Counted from the first letter of the stretch, positions 54,510 to 63,434 are shown. The stretch is DNA of 64,000 nt from Prevotella sp902465605 (GCA_902465605.1 CABQNT010000011.1:39181-103180), one strand, 5' to 3'. The notes: generated by a model from the letters alone, not told the origin. Numbers and translations are program-made.

Positions 54510-55826
54510 TTATTTCAACTTAAAAGTGATGGGAAGATTGTATATAACCCGCACAGGCTTGCCTTTTTCATATCCAGGCTTCCATTTCTTTTGCAACTTT
54601 GCCACTCTGAGGGCTTCTGCATCTAATAATGGGTCGATAGATCTAACAATCTTATAGTCTGACAGCGATCCATCTTTTTCTACAACAAAACTCACGATGA
54701 CGCGCCCTTCTATTTTCTTTTTCTGCGCTTCTACGGGATATTTCATGTTTGTTGCCAAAAAGTCCATTAAAGCTGGTATGCCCCCTTCGTACTTGGGCAT
54801 CACTGATGGTACTGTATACACTTTATCGGCATTATCTTTTGCTGTACCACCTTTCTTCTGTGTTTTGACAGGTGTCCGTTTCTTTTTGGGTTTTTGTGGT
54901 TGTGTTTGCCGCAAAACTTTTACGGCATCTTTCTTCACTATAGTGGGTTGTTCACTGATAGAGCGTGCGATACTCTCTATGTTGCTCGCTGCGAGGAGTG
55001 CGGCTACGAGCGGAAGGAAAAACAAGTATTTAACCTTTCCTACGGGTTTTGTTCTGCGTTTGTTCATCATCTTGATTCTTTTTTTTAATGGTAAAACATT
55101 GAAGTTATTTGAAATTGTAGCTACATTCTTTTGATACGACAATCCTAAGAGGTGGTACTGGTAGGTTTTAGAGTTGATTCCATTTGCCACCACTCGATGA
55201 TCTGCCAAATATTCGATATTCATTCTCACCTCTCGTCTCAACAACCATGCAAAAGGATTTATCCAACATGCGATGGTAAAGAGTTCGGAACAAATGACAT
55301 CTATCGAATGCCATTGTCTGGCATGTGTCTGCTCGTGCACCAATATCTCGTGCAGTTGAATAGGCGTTTGTGCGTCGGGATTCACAAATATCCATTGGAA
55401 AAAGGAGAATGGACTGCCTTTGCCCTTGATGATATGTACCTTACAACCGTCTATCTCGCGCGTCTTGGTGCGGATAATCATGGCCACAATCATGCCTACT
55501 TGCACCAACATCCGAAGTAAGAGTACCGCTACCCCACCTATATATATCCATTGCGCCACGTTCATCCAAGTCAACTCGGTTTTCTCTGCTCCAACAGTTA
55601 GCTCAGGAAGCACTACTTGCCGGTACGTTAATGCCATTCCTTGAGTGGTTTCAGCGGTCATGAGCCAATTGGTTGTTGGCATCAATGGAACCAAGAAGGC
55701 GATGGCATAAATGCCTAACAAAAGACCTCTTCTCCAGCCAAAGAACGTGTCTTTAGCACAAAACATCTGATAAAAGCCATACAACAGTATGAGGGCTATG
55801 TTCACTTTGACGAGATAGATAAGCAT
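54510..55826 (-). CDS. BlaR1-like M56 metallopeptidase fused to a TonB C-terminal domain
   Basis: Three or four membrane helices in the first 120 residues surround a cytoplasmic M56 zinc protease domain with HEQTH (H164, E165, H168) and the downstream glutamate region YLADHRVV. A further membrane helix lies at about 270-290, then a Lys/Pro-rich periplasmic linker (QPQKPKKKRTPVKTQKK) and a TonB_C domain (about 350-438, PVEAQKKKIEGRVIVSFVVEKDGSLSD). The length is 438 aa. M56 proteins sense an external signal and cleave a BlaI-type repressor, whose gene is 66 bases upstream. The TonB part may contact a TonB-dependent receptor. Confidence 0.9.
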   Translation of the reverse strand: MLIYLVKVNIALILLYGFYQMFCAKDTFFGWRRGLLLGIYAIAFLVPLMPTTNWLMTAETTQGMALTYRQVVLPELTVGAEKTELTWMNVAQWIYIGGVAVLLLRMLVQVGMIVAMIIRTKTREIDGCKVHIIKGKGSPFSFFQWIFVNPDAQTPIQLHEILVHEQTHARQWHSIDVICSELFTIACWINPFAWLLRREVRMNIEYLADHRVVANGINSKTYQYHLLGLSYQKNVATISNNFNVLPLKKRIKMMNKRRTKPVGKVKYLFFLPLVAALLAASNIESIARSISEQPTIVKKDAVKVLRQTQPQKPKKKRTPVKTQKKGGTAKDNADKVYTVPSVMPKYEGGIPALMDFLATNMKYPVEAQKKKIEGRVIVSFVVEKDGSLSDYKIVRSIDPLLDAEALRVAKLQKKWKPGYEKGKPVRVIYNLPITFKLK

Positions 55827-55892
55827 AATCTGTATTTTTTAAGTGTGCGTGTTCAAATCTATTATTTTCCAACCAGCGATAGGGAAAGGTGT

Positions 55893-56264
55893 TTATTCGT
55901 TACCCTTCTCAATTTGGTCAATGATGTCTTGCAAGTCTTCAGAAGACAGTTTCTCTTCTTTCGCAAAGAAAGACACCATGTCCTTGAACGAGTTACTAAA
56001 GTAATCACGAACAAAGCGCGACATACAGTGCTGTTTGTACTTCTCTTCTGGAATGGCAGGAGAGTAAACATAGGTATTCCCTCGCTGTTCTTGATTTACA
56101 AAGTCTTTGCGCTTGAGGTTGTTCACCACCGATGCAACAGTGGTGTATGGCGGTGGAGGCGTGCCCAGTTCACCCAATATTTGCTTTACCGTACAACTTC
56201 CTAATTGCCATATCCGTTGCATGACCTCTTCTTCTTGTACTGTCAATTTTTCCATATTCATCAT
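55893..56264 (-). CDS. BlaI/MecI-family transcriptional repressor
   Basis: The small winged-helix repressor (123 aa) shows the family pattern: LTVQEEEVMQRIWQLGSCTVKQILGEL (helices 1-2), YTTVASVVNNLKRKDFV (recognition helix) and a C-terminal dimerisation part with a proposed cleavage region. The start could be any of three ATGs at 56264, 56261 or 56255. It precedes the M56 protease and probably represses its own operon through the paired TACGAAC-N-T-N-TCGTA sites upstream. Confidence 0.92.
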   Translation of the reverse strand: MMNMEKLTVQEEEVMQRIWQLGSCTVKQILGELGTPPPPYTTVASVVNNLKRKDFVNQEQRGNTYVYSPAIPEEKYKQHCMSRFVRDYFSNSFKDMVSFFAKEEKLSSEDLQDIIDQIEKGNE

Positions 56265-56337
56265 CTTGCGTATTATCAACTTAAACAGTAAGCAATTGTC
56301 TGATGTCAGCCCATTGATTGCTTATCATCCGCAAATC

Positions 56338-56352
56338 TACGAACTTTTCGTA
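56338..56352. promoter_or_regulatory. Candidate BlaI operator, downstream site
   Basis: TACGAACTTTTCGTA is a dyad (TACGAA/TTCGTA) that matches the second site in 13 of 15 positions. It lies inside the predicted leader, about 36 bases downstream of the predicted transcription start. Confidence 0.6.
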
Positions 56353-56395
56353 ATAATATCAAGTATTTCTTTGTTAATAAATTATAAATATTTTT

Positions 56396-56403
56396 CAAAA
56401 GTA
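56396..56403 (-). promoter_or_regulatory. -7 box of the blaI-M56 operon
   Basis: The minus strand reads TACTTTTG. It sits between the two operator-like dyads, about 130 bases before the start codon. Confidence 0.6.
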
Positions 56404-56420
56404 ATTGTTTGTAATATTAT

Positions 56421-56435
56421 TACGAACATCTCGTA
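56421..56435. promoter_or_regulatory. Candidate BlaI operator, upstream site
   Basis: TACGAACATCTCGTA is the core of a larger perfect dyad TATTACGA-ACATC-TCGTAATA (56418-56438). It covers the expected -33 region of the promoter at 56396, so binding there should block transcription. Confidence 0.65.
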
Positions 56436-56502
56436 ATACTTATTTTTACACAAAATAGTACTCGTTAGGGGTACTATTGGGCTGATTGACACATCAAAAA
56501 AA

Positions 56503-56580
56503 GATTCTATAACGTTTCGTATAGACAAGTATAAGAAGTCATAAAAAAAACTACTTATCTATACGATCCGCTATAGAATC
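56503..56580 (-). terminator. Long-stem terminator after the beta-helix lipoprotein gene
   Basis: Two 29-base arms (56503-56531 and 56552-56580) are complementary at 25 positions around a 20-base loop, followed on the minus strand by seven T. It ends the TonB receptor/lipoprotein transcript 39 bases after the stop. The stem is much longer than the other terminators in the window, so an origin as a small inverted-repeat element is possible. Confidence 0.75.
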
Positions 56581-56618
56581 GCTAAAACCTACAAATTTAC
56601 TGTCGCATCAACGTACAA

Positions 56619-58133
56619 TCAATAATTGGCATTTTCTGGATCGAACTCTGTCCAACCGTCAGCCCAGTTATCGTTTGCAGCAAAGGCTCCAATGTAAGAA
56701 ACTGTCTTAAAGCCTTTCAATCCTGTGAAAGAAGCAGCGTTCAGCAACGGACTTGATGCCAAAGGTTTGAAGTTCTTGGTATCAATCAGGCCTTCCCATG
56801 ATTCCTTCACTGTGTTACCCTGTGATAAGAAGAAGGTGGTAGAGAATGATTTCTTGCTGCTATCTGCCTTCTTTGCCTTATAGTCAGTAACCAACTCGTC
56901 CTCATATTTCTTGTTCATATCCGAACCAATAGCATCCATACCAGCAAACCAAATGTTCTTCAAACTGAGTTTTCCAGCTGTGGCAGCACCCTGTGTGTCG
57001 CCCTTTTCGTTATCAAGCATCAGACCGATAGGATAGCCAATGGCCAAGGTATTGTAACAACTCAAACGAGAGTTACGACGAATTTGCATGGCAGCTTGGA
57101 ACTTACCGAGTGCCGAACCATTATTGGGGTTCATGTTTCCACCTGTAATATAATCGGGCTTGTTTTGGAAGTTCTTATCCAATTTAGGTCCTATAAACGT
57201 TATATTCGAGAATTGTGCAGTGGTATAAGGCTCAACAGCCGACCCCGAACCATTGTTATCACTTTCAAATCCATTGCTTTGAGAGGCATCAGCAAGCTTC
57301 GAGTCACGCACAACAAGACCAAATTGTACTGTACCACAATAGCCATTGTCAGTGTCAAAATCATCATCCCAACCTTTGTAAGCAATGAGATACTTAGCGT
57401 TTACCGCACCTCCAAACCACTCATAAGAGTCGTCATTGGAGTAAGAAACCTGGATATGGTCGAGCTGTGTGCCACTTCCTACCGAGCCTAAGGTCAAGCC
57501 ATTGATTTCCTTATCCTGTCTGAATGGATAACCAGCAAACTCAATGCGCACATAACTCAGTACACCTGAGTTGTCTGCATTGTCATTTCCTCCATGCTTC
57601 GTGCGTGGTCCTCCTTCTATTTCCATTTCCTGCTGATTGTTTACAGCCTTTCCACAGAGGATAACACCACCCCAATCTCCAGGCTTACGATTGCCTTTGG
57701 CTTGTGCCGATGTAAACACAATAGGTTCTGTAGGCGTGCCTTTCGCAATGAGTTTTCCACCTCTTTCGGCAATTAAGGCAGCCTTTGTCGCCTTATCACC
57801 CTTGATGATAGTACCCGGTTCAATGGTCAGTTCCGAGCCTTCGGCAATATACACCCAGCCCTTCAGCAGATAAGTACCTTTCTTTAGCGTTTGCTTCCCC
57901 TTGAAGACAAACTCCTGGTTGCCATTACCAATCTCCTTACCATTAGGGTCTTCCTTACCATTCGTGAACAGTAAGTGGTCGCAACTCTTTAACCCACCAT
58001 CTGTTCCCCAAACGTATTGAGTCGTTGACTCCTTTTTATCAACTGGTTCATCATCATCATCTCCACAAGCAGTAAAACCGAGAGAGAGCGTTAGGACTGT
58101 CATCAATCCCCATAAATTCAAACTTTTTTTCAT
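56619..58133 (-). CDS. Beta-helix surface lipoprotein partnered with a TonB-dependent receptor
   Basis: The signal ends in GFTAC (Cys23) followed by GDDDDEPVDKK, an acidic tail start typical of surface-exported lipoproteins. The body (about 70-480) has the repeated short-strand pattern of a right-handed parallel beta-helix (LTIEPGTIIKGDKATKAALIAERGGKLIAKGTPTEPIVFTSAQAKG; SYVRIEFAGYP; GLTLGSVGSGTQLDHIQVSYSNDDSYEWFGG). No catalytic motif was recognised. It lies 54 bases after the receptor gene in the same operon, so it probably captures the ligand that the receptor imports. The ligand is unknown. Confidence 0.85.
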   Translation of the reverse strand: MKKSLNLWGLMTVLTLSLGFTACGDDDDEPVDKKESTTQYVWGTDGGLKSCDHLLFTNGKEDPNGKEIGNGNQEFVFKGKQTLKKGTYLLKGWVYIAEGSELTIEPGTIIKGDKATKAALIAERGGKLIAKGTPTEPIVFTSAQAKGNRKPGDWGGVILCGKAVNNQQEMEIEGGPRTKHGGNDNADNSGVLSYVRIEFAGYPFRQDKEINGLTLGSVGSGTQLDHIQVSYSNDDSYEWFGGAVNAKYLIAYKGWDDDFDTDNGYCGTVQFGLVVRDSKLADASQSNGFESDNNGSGSAVEPYTTAQFSNITFIGPKLDKNFQNKPDYITGGNMNPNNGSALGKFQAAMQIRRNSRLSCYNTLAIGYPIGLMLDNEKGDTQGAATAGKLSLKNIWFAGMDAIGSDMNKKYEDELVTDYKAKKADSSKKSFSTTFFLSQGNTVKESWEGLIDTKNFKPLASSPLLNAASFTGLKGFKTVSYIGAFAANDNWADGWTEFDPENANY

Positions 58134-58187
58134 CTTTGTTTTGTTTTAATCAATAAACGAAATATAATATTTATACTAACTTAGTTT

Positions 58188-60983
58188 TCAGAATTGATAG
58201 ATAACCGACAACGATAAATTGCGTCCAGGTTGATAACAACGACTGATTTCGGTTACCTCTTTCTTAGCTCCATCAGCGTAGGTAACGTCAGCAAATTGCT
58301 TATAATACACTTTCTGTGCTAACAAATCGCGCACTCCTAACTTAAGTTCCCAGTGTGTTCCAAACTTTTTAGAAGCCGTCAAATCTATGACATCCCGTGG
58401 CATCTCATAGCTATCGGGCACGCGGGCATTGATGTTGTCGCCCGAAGTGGTGCCTTCACTACGTCCCACACCTATAATACGTTTACCTATGCGATTGTAT
58501 AACAAGGCGATGTGCATTTGGTGTGCCTCGTTCTTATAAAATATTCCTGTGTTAATCAGATAAGGTGATTGCCCTTGCATGGGTCTGTCTTTTTCCTTAG
58601 ATCCCTTTTCAAACTGCACACTACTTTTAATCAAAGCACCATTGAGTGACCAACTGAAATGAGGAAGTCCGATGAAATCGAGCGTTTTCTTGATATCCAA
58701 TTCAAGTCCATAATTGTTGGCAGCCAAGGCATTGATGTACGAATAATTCAAATCTGTACCTCCTGTCACCGTATAGGTCCACTCAATAGGATGTTTAAAG
58801 TGTTTGTAAAAAGCGGCTACTGATATCTGTTCGCCTCGGCTTGGATAGTATTCGTATCGCAAATCGATGTTATCCACATACGCATTTTTTAAGTTAGGAT
58901 TGCCTTTTACATCGGAAGCTAAGTCGAAATCATAATATACTGATGAGGACACTTCACGAAACTCTGGACGGTTGATACTTCTTCCATACGACAAACGCAG
59001 TTGATGTTGATCATTAAACTTATAGGTGGTGTTAAGCGAGGGAAACAAGTCGTTGGTTTTATAAAATGTACTGACATGACTCACTTCTGTGTCTCGTGTA
59101 TTTGATACCAACTCCATGTTGTTATGTTCAAATCGGACACCGGCGTAGATACCTAACTTGCCAAAGGGGAGAGACATTGCCAAGTATCCTGCGCCTAACG
59201 TGTTGTGTCCGATATAGTCGTTGCGCATGTGCATCTGCTCCAGCAAATGCAACTTGTCCACACCAAAGTAAGAGGCATCACTCAGCAGGGTTGGCATCTC
59301 CATGTACCTGAATCCGTCTGGCATGTTGTTGTTAGACGTGTTCCAATTGTATATCAATTCGCGAGTGGTGTAATCGCGGGTACGATATTCGCCATACGCA
59401 CCATATTTCAAAAATGGCTCCCATTGTCCCCAATTAAAGGTTATCTTGTCGTTCACACTCCCCGATACAATGTGCTCGTCTAACTGTGTCCACTCGCGTG
59501 ACACATCATTTCCCGTCAATAATCCTAACCGATTGGTCTCAATGGCATCGTTAACCAAATAGCGTCGGCGGTCGGGAATGTGCCGATTGGCGTATGCATA
59601 TCCCACATTCCAGTCCAACTCGTGTGCCCTGAGCGTATGCTTTCCGGTAAGCTGTGCATTATAGGTAGTACGACTACGATAATAATATTCTGCCGATTGT
59701 TCATTGTTCGACTGTGCACTGATGCCGTTACGCTCGGTATAGCGATTGTTGCCCAACTGGTTAAAGATATTCTTCAATTGGTATTTGTTCTTGCCATTTT
59801 TCGACATGAGCGTAAGATTGAACATGCTACCCAAGCGCACATTGTTGTTAAACTGGTTGTCAACCGACTGGCGGAGATAGTTTTCACGGTCGTTTTGGGC
59901 GTCATAAATACCAAACAGGTTGTTCTCCATGTCCCGATAGGTTCTGTATTCATTACTGTAATTCAGCACAACTATCATCCCCAATCGATACCGATTCACG
60001 TCCCATTGGTGATTCCAATTGGCAGAAAGTTTCAAGTCTCCCAAAGGTTTCTTCGTCTTCTCGTGCCAGTCATTGTTCAATCCGTTATCCAATAAGCTAA
60101 TCGCTTGGTCGGATAAGGTTTTCAGTTGACTGTGAATACCGCCGTCTAACGAGCGCAAACCGCCATCAAATCCAAGAAAATCGGTATTCGAACCTTTGGC
60201 ATAAGTAAAGTCTTGAAAGGCCGATTGGGTATTCCAATTGCCTCCTAAGGATAGCGAGAACGAGTTTTCTGACGGTATCTCCTTTGTATTCAACACGATA
60301 AATCCACCGCTATAATCAGATGGATATTCGGGCGATTGGGTTTTTACAATCAACAAATTATCTATTTGTGAGCTGGGTACAATATCAAACGAGAAAGCCC
60401 TTGAGTCGGCTTCACTGCTGGGAACAGCACCCCCATTCACCCATACATTATTATAACGCTGGGACAGTCCGCGCACCATCACGAATTTATCTTCTATCAA
60501 GCTCACGCCTGGTACACGCCTGATTACCTCACCTGCGTTTGAGTCTTGCGTGCGACGAATCTCTTGCGAAGAGATGTTGCTCATCACATACGGACTCTCT
60601 TTCGCCAACTGCACCATGGCAGTCTCGGTAGTTTGTTTGACAGCAGCCGTTATCTGCACTTCTTTCAGCGTCTGCTCGTCGGTGCTCATCTCCACCACCA
60701 GGTCAGTGGTGCCGGTGAGAATGCCTCGGAGCGTTTTGGCCTTATAAGAAACGTACCTTATTATAAGTGTGTATTTCTGTTCCTTGAGTCCGGTAAGCTT
60801 AAACCTACCATCCATGTCGGTCACACCGGCAGGCTTGCCACCTGCAATCTCGATAGTCGCACCTATCAACGGCTCCTTGCTTTTGGCATCCACCACCGTG
60901 CCGCTAATCTCTTGGCCGGCCATTTGTAAACTCATCAGTAGTAGCATGCATGCAGCTACCAATCCCCTTTTCATTGTCTTCAT
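58188..60983 (-). CDS. TonB-dependent outer-membrane receptor with N-terminal CarboxypepD-like domain
   Basis: The 931-aa protein has a signal peptide (ending MAGQ), a carboxypeptidase-regulatory-like domain (about 25-105, ISGTVVDAKSKEPLIGATIEIAGG), a plug with RRVPGVSLIEDKFVMVRGLSQRYNNVWVNGGAVPSSEADSRAF and a barrel ending SLSVIYQF. It is not of the SusC type: it lacks the SusC plug signature and is not next to SusD. Its partner is a beta-helix lipoprotein. A -7 box TACTTTTG lies at 61012-61019, 29 bases before the start. Metal chelates or small organic ligands are typical for such receptors, but the sequence does not say which. Confidence 0.93.
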   Translation of the reverse strand: MKTMKRGLVAACMLLLMSLQMAGQEISGTVVDAKSKEPLIGATIEIAGGKPAGVTDMDGRFKLTGLKEQKYTLIIRYVSYKAKTLRGILTGTTDLVVEMSTDEQTLKEVQITAAVKQTTETAMVQLAKESPYVMSNISSQEIRRTQDSNAGEVIRRVPGVSLIEDKFVMVRGLSQRYNNVWVNGGAVPSSEADSRAFSFDIVPSSQIDNLLIVKTQSPEYPSDYSGGFIVLNTKEIPSENSFSLSLGGNWNTQSAFQDFTYAKGSNTDFLGFDGGLRSLDGGIHSQLKTLSDQAISLLDNGLNNDWHEKTKKPLGDLKLSANWNHQWDVNRYRLGMIVVLNYSNEYRTYRDMENNLFGIYDAQNDRENYLRQSVDNQFNNNVRLGSMFNLTLMSKNGKNKYQLKNIFNQLGNNRYTERNGISAQSNNEQSAEYYYRSRTTYNAQLTGKHTLRAHELDWNVGYAYANRHIPDRRRYLVNDAIETNRLGLLTGNDVSREWTQLDEHIVSGSVNDKITFNWGQWEPFLKYGAYGEYRTRDYTTRELIYNWNTSNNNMPDGFRYMEMPTLLSDASYFGVDKLHLLEQMHMRNDYIGHNTLGAGYLAMSLPFGKLGIYAGVRFEHNNMELVSNTRDTEVSHVSTFYKTNDLFPSLNTTYKFNDQHQLRLSYGRSINRPEFREVSSSVYYDFDLASDVKGNPNLKNAYVDNIDLRYEYYPSRGEQISVAAFYKHFKHPIEWTYTVTGGTDLNYSYINALAANNYGLELDIKKTLDFIGLPHFSWSLNGALIKSSVQFEKGSKEKDRPMQGQSPYLINTGIFYKNEAHQMHIALLYNRIGKRIIGVGRSEGTTSGDNINARVPDSYEMPRDVIDLTASKKFGTHWELKLGVRDLLAQKVYYKQFADVTYADGAKKEVTEISRCYQPGRNLSLSVIYQF

Positions 60984-61011
60984 GAGAAATACTGAACTAA
61001 TTTTTACGCTG

Positions 61012-61019
61012 CAAAAGTA
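61012..61019 (-). promoter_or_regulatory. -7 box of the TonB receptor operon
   Basis: The minus strand reads TACTTTTG, giving a leader of about 22 bases before the receptor start codon. Confidence 0.6.
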
Positions 61020-61187
61020 CGGGTATGATGTTGCATTTTTATTTCCGTAATATGATGATAACGATACAACTGCGTGACAAACTCACAACATGTATTTCAT
61101 TACCATTGCAACTTGCTGGGCGCCAAACCTGCCTGGCGATGAATCGCACCTTCATCCTTCCACGTTCTCCATTTCAAATTGACAGAG

Positions 61188-61358
61188 GCGGAGCGTGATG
61201 AATCATGCCTTCCACAATTTGTCCGATTTTTTATCAAAATAAAGCCCCGAAAATGGCAGTTGAAAACTTTCAATCTAGAAAAAAACAATAGGCAAGCAAG
61301 GAGCAAACAGCAGATTGTTTGGCTGAAAAATCGCTCTTTTTCACGAAAAGTAATGAAA
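61188..61358. repeat. Dispersed intergenic repeat A, copy 2
   Basis: This is the second copy of the repeat at 26695-26870, with the shared blocks TTTTTTATCAAAA, AAGCCCCGAAAA, AAAAAACAATAGGCAAGCA and CTTTTTCACGAAAAG. It lies between the TonB receptor and the mobilisation genes. No gene is seen in 61020-61489. Confidence 0.6.
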
Positions 61359-61489
61359 TGACAATCCGAGATAATTTTCAAAACGTATCTAATTGAAAAT
61401 AAAGAAGTTAGCTTGTTGCATAAACTAAACAGGTAACGATTTGGAAACGAGCGAACTGCTTTTAGTCGCGGGTTTCTGCATTAACAAAG

Positions 61490-61543
61490 AACGCTTGTTA
61501 TTCTATTTGCAAAGATAATCATTTGCTTTGAATAACAAGCGTT
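61490..61543. terminator. Perfect 14-bp hairpin with a promoter-like box in its loop
   Basis: AACGCTTGTTATTC (61490-61503) pairs exactly with GAATAACAAGCGTT (61530-61543); T residues follow on the plus strand. The loop contains CAAAGATA, which reads TATCTTTG on the minus strand (61510-61517). It lies 67 bases past the relaxase stop and may mark the boundary of the mobile element. Confidence 0.6.
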
Positions 61544-61610
61544 TTTGATGAAGATTTCTCTCTTTTGCTTTGTCTTCGTTTTGGGGAAAGACAGGGATAA
61601 CGAAAAGTGG

Positions 61611-62678
61611 TTACAATCCTCTTCCTCTTTTCTTCTTTTTCTTGGCTTGGTTTCTGAGCCTGTGTTGCCATGCTGTCTCGGCATAATCATCACCGTGTGT
61701 CTGTGGGTTGATTAACTCACCTGCTCCGGAAATGATTTCTTTGGCTGCATTTATGGCAGTACTTGCCACATTACCTACGGCTTGTGCAATAGATGAATTT
61801 TCATTTGTGTTGGCAGGTGACGTATAGGTGCGGCTGAGAGGAACAAGTTGATAACCTGTATCGGATTGAATTTTGTTCTTTGCCAGCTCATCTGCCATTG
61901 TCGTAGCTTTCTTTGGTTCTGTCTTGTTACTTATCTCAAAATTCTTCTGCAAGGAACGATAGCCGAACTCCCTGCCGATTTCAGATGCCTTAAAAGTCTG
62001 TCCTCTATATGCGAACTTCAATCCATATATCTTTCCCCGTTTGTTCTTTAAGCGTTCAATGGTTACACCACTCTTGCTAAGGTCGTAGAGGAACATCGAA
62101 TGCCCTGTGATGCCTGTGCCTTTGTACCTATCAAGTAAAGCATAGCATATCTTCTGTACCTGCTGCTTTGTTTGTTCTCTTGTTGGGCTAGCTTTTATCT
62201 TTTTGTGTGTCCTTTCCGTCTTGACTTCCTTTGCGATGGTCATACCATACTTGCGGCTGAGTTCCTCTGCAACCCTTGCTGCCTTGTTACTCACAAAGGT
62301 AGTGTCATAAACGTTGCCATACAGACTAATGCGATTGGCGATGATATGGATATGCATATTGTCGGTGTCTTTATGTGTAACCGCCACCCATTGATGGTTG
62401 GCAAGTCCCATGCGTATTGCAAAGTTTGACGCAAGGTTACGGACGGATGCAAGACTCAATCTTTTCTCGTCCTGTGGTGCTATGCCGATTTCGATACGCA
62501 GGAACTTGTTTCTGCACCGTGTGTTGTAATCGCTGACCATCTTCATTTCCTCGTAGATCTCCTTTGGCGTAGTGCCGCAGAGATTGTGAAAGAGAAGCGT
62601 TTTTCCGAGTTTTCCCTCTCTGAAAATATACTCCAGTGCATTACTGCCATGTGCTATTGCTTTACATTTTCCTATCAT
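61611..62678 (-). CDS. mobA: MobA-type relaxase (MobP family)
   Basis: This relaxase would nick the element at oriT and carry the strand into a recipient. The three-histidine metal site is visible: H102 (VTHKDTDN), H109 and H111 (MHIHIIANR), and an N-terminal tyrosine around residue 17 (NALEYIF) is a candidate catalytic residue. The C-terminus is very basic (KKKKKRGRGL). The length of 355 aa is normal for mobilisable elements of Bacteroidota. Its start overlaps mobC by 17 bases. Export would rely on a conjugation system encoded elsewhere. Confidence 0.92.
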   Translation of the reverse strand: MIGKCKAIAHGSNALEYIFREGKLGKTLLFHNLCGTTPKEIYEEMKMVSDYNTRCRNKFLRIEIGIAPQDEKRLSLASVRNLASNFAIRMGLANHQWVAVTHKDTDNMHIHIIANRISLYGNVYDTTFVSNKAARVAEELSRKYGMTIAKEVKTERTHKKIKASPTREQTKQQVQKICYALLDRYKGTGITGHSMFLYDLSKSGVTIERLKNKRGKIYGLKFAYRGQTFKASEIGREFGYRSLQKNFEISNKTEPKKATTMADELAKNKIQSDTGYQLVPLSRTYTSPANTNENSSIAQAVGNVASTAINAAKEIISGAGELINPQTHGDDYAETAWQHRLRNQAKKKKKRGRGL

Positions 62679-63093
62679 TCTCCATCAGATTTAAGAGTTT
62701 AATTGCCCTTTCCTCAATACGGTATTTGGGATTAAAGAAACGTTTAAAAGCTTCCCTTGCCAGATAGGAAAGGCTTTGGGTAATCAGTACCCACGCATCA
62801 TCCTTTACCTTGATAAGGTTGGAAATATGCATAAAGAAGTAGGCAGTTCGTCTCAACACCTCTATGGCTTCCTTTTCATTGTCCGTCATCTTAGGAACAG
62901 AAATAACTTCTCCACTAAGAAGCATCTCGCGGCAGTAATCAGAGAACTTCCGTCCTGTGCTTTCTGCCTTTGATTTAATTCGTTGCTTTTCCTCTAAGGT
63001 GCATCTTACCTTGATGAACTCCGTCTTGTTCATCCGCTGTTCTTTCTTCTCCTGTTGCTGCCATCGGGCAGTCTTTCTGTTGTTTCTGTTCAT
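62662..63093 (-). CDS. mobC: MobC-type relaxosome accessory protein
   Basis: The 143-aa protein has a very basic N-terminus (MNRNNRKTARWQQQEKKEQR), a ribbon-helix-helix-like part (EFIKVRCTLEEKQRIKSKAESTGRKFSDYCREMLL) and a helical C-terminal half, matching the bacterial mobilisation protein family. It should bind the origin of transfer and help the relaxase open the DNA. It lies between the candidate oriT and mobA and overlaps mobA. Confidence 0.88.
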   Translation of the reverse strand: MNRNNRKTARWQQQEKKEQRMNKTEFIKVRCTLEEKQRIKSKAESTGRKFSDYCREMLLSGEVISVPKMTDNEKEAIEVLRRTAYFFMHISNLIKVKDDAWVLITQSLSYLAREAFKRFFNPKYRIEERAIKLLNLMENDRKM

Positions 63094-63190
63094 ATAAAAG
63101 TCCTCTTTTCGTTATTTCTTAATTTCTGATGGCTGACCGATGAGAACGGAGTGATTACGGTCTAATCTCCCCGATAATCGAATGAGGGGA

Positions 63191-63226
63191 GCAAGCGCAG
63201 TTTGTGGGTACAAACTGACGTCTTGC
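63191..63226. other. Candidate origin of transfer (oriT) hairpin
   Basis: CAGTTTGT (63198-63205) and ACAAACTG (63210-63217) form a perfect 8-bp stem with loop GGGT, nested inside GCAAG (63191-63195) and CTTGC (63222-63226). It lies about 100 bases upstream of mobC in the 341-bp gap before the DUF3408 gene, the usual position of oriT for MobA/MobC systems. Other short inverted repeats are present around 63230-63330 (AACG, GCGTT and CGTTT words). No gene is seen in 63094-63434. Confidence 0.55.
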
Positions 63227-63434
63227 AATGTCAGCTAACGAAACGTTTACGCATAAAGCGTTTTGCCGTCCAAAAACGAATGCCGTGCATTCAGTATCTA
63301 ACTGCGTTCGTGGCATTCCCTCCATTCAATGTATTCAGCAAAAAACTGTTATCGGTACTACCCTAAAACGGTCGAGGATTTTGAGTGAAAGGAACGTCCC
63401 TTTTTCTGAAAACCGTCAACCCTTTTCTTACGGC

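Noticed and set aside
61100..61381. 93-codon minus-strand open frame upstream of the TonB receptor
   Set aside because: It coincides with dispersed repeat A and has no family resemblance.
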